Below are positions 62,896 to 63,236 of a stretch of 63,236 nt of DNA, piece by piece. Origin of the DNA: Candidatus Acetothermia bacterium JdFR-48 (GTDB lineage Bacteria; Bipolaricaulota; Bipolaricaulia; Bipolaricaulales; Bipolaricaulaceae); contig MTNJ01000039.1 of NCBI GenBank assembly GCA_002011425.1, positions 1-63,236 of the forward strand, written 5' to 3'. The notes beneath the pieces were generated by a model. It had not been told where the DNA came from and searched no databases. It saw nothing but the letters and a program-made list of their open reading frames with translations. Positions within the stretch are counted from its first letter, which is position 1. Each line of letters opens with the position of its first letter. The position numbers and the translations under genes are program-made.

Positions 62896-63236
62896 CTTGA
62901 GTTTTTCTAACCCTCGTCTTCTACTGATTCACCGTGAGATCAAGAGTGCAATGGAGACCGTGAATACGTACTCACAGCATGGCTGAGAAACTTGGCACGA
63001 GAAATTTTTCGTCAACAGGACTTTTGAGTTTCATCCAGCGTGTCTCAGCTACAGCGTAGGGGTACACCCTAAGGCGCGACACCATCCCGGTGGACACCGA
63101 CTGGATGAGAGAAGAGGCGGGGGCAGCATTTCAAGTCGAGCGGACAAAGCCGCAGACCCCAAGAGCTACACCCCCGCCTCAAACCCATAATACCACGATC
63201 TTCCCCGGCTGTCCCCTCACAAAATCCAATGGTAGA
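62896..63236. other. 341-nt right end: no gene recognised, contains a long hairpin
   Basis: No ORF with support is visible. The segment contains a perfect 10-bp stem, GAGGCGGGGG (63114-63123) and CCCCCGCCTC (63171-63180), enclosing 47 nt with an inner 4-bp G+C hairpin (GCGG 63140-63143, CCGC 63150-63153). It could be a structured RNA, a leader of a gene beyond the edge, or an end of a mobile element. A TATTAT lies on the minus strand just outside the stem. Confidence 0.4.

Overview
This window reads as a bacterial chromosome segment of high G+C content with tightly packed genes, many of them overlapping by 4 nt. It is bacterial rather than archaeal: it has an MEP-pathway kinase (ispE), a bacterial cytidylate kinase, plsC, an hrcA-like repressor, mutM/fpg and an OmpR-type two-component system. 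It also carries archaeal or thermophile signatures: a Pus10-type tRNA pseudouridine synthase, a tungsten aldehyde:ferredoxin oxidoreductase, an ADP-forming acyl-CoA synthetase and the decayed remains of a reverse gyrase. An anaerobic, fermentative, thermophile-derived lineage fits. Bipolaricaulota/Acetothermia-like is my guess for affiliation, by inference only. I saw no rRNA, tRNA, CRISPR array or intact insertion sequence.

Layout. 1-9.1 kb (+): branched-chain amino acid operon, ilvB(partial)-ilvN-ilvC-cimA-leuA-leuB-leuC-leuD-ilvE. Isoleucine is made through citramalate, and leuB carries a frameshift. 9.1-13.7 kb (-): hutI, ispE, cmk, plsC and pus10. 13.7-19.1 kb (-): an energy module of ADP-forming acyl-CoA synthetase, a DRTGG/BioD-like protein, a DUF498 protein and aldehyde:ferredoxin oxidoreductase. 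19.2-23.7 kb: a signalling island with a response regulator, a histidine kinase, a membrane-anchored winged-helix regulator of unusual topology and two small exported helical proteins. 23.7-34.5 kb: mixed housekeeping and envelope genes (THEP1 NTPase, MFS, SDR, upp, fpg, a cysteine-rich exported protein, a 2-hydroxyacid dehydrogenase, a MacB-like ABC system, a thiamine-binding-like protein and rluB). 34.5-36.6 kb: reverse gyrase pseudogene, followed by hrcA and a flavin reductase, then about 850 nt of apparently dead DNA.

39-62 kb: two divergent operons fired from back-to-back promoters near 47.45 kb. Each encodes a BMP-family (nucleoside-type) ABC importer and each leads into molybdenum-hydroxylase genes. 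The minus operon ends with a complete FAD/2Fe-2S/Mo-subunit hydroxylase. The plus operon continues with an SsnA-like aminohydrolase, a DHOD/PreA-like oxidoreductase, a threonine-synthase-like PLP enzyme, a 2Fe-2S subunit, a MocA-like cytidylyltransferase and, after a giant GNAT fusion protein and a decayed MNT/HEPN pair, an FAD subunit and a DMT transporter. Together they suggest uptake and catabolism of purines or related N-heterocycles.

The observations most worth following are the reverse gyrase pseudogene, a bacterial Pus10, the kinase-like membrane topology of the winged-helix regulator, a family of 7-bp tandem repeats (consensus about YNCGTCA) inserted at gene ends and inside genes, the giant GNAT fusion and the cysteine-pair-rich exported protein.
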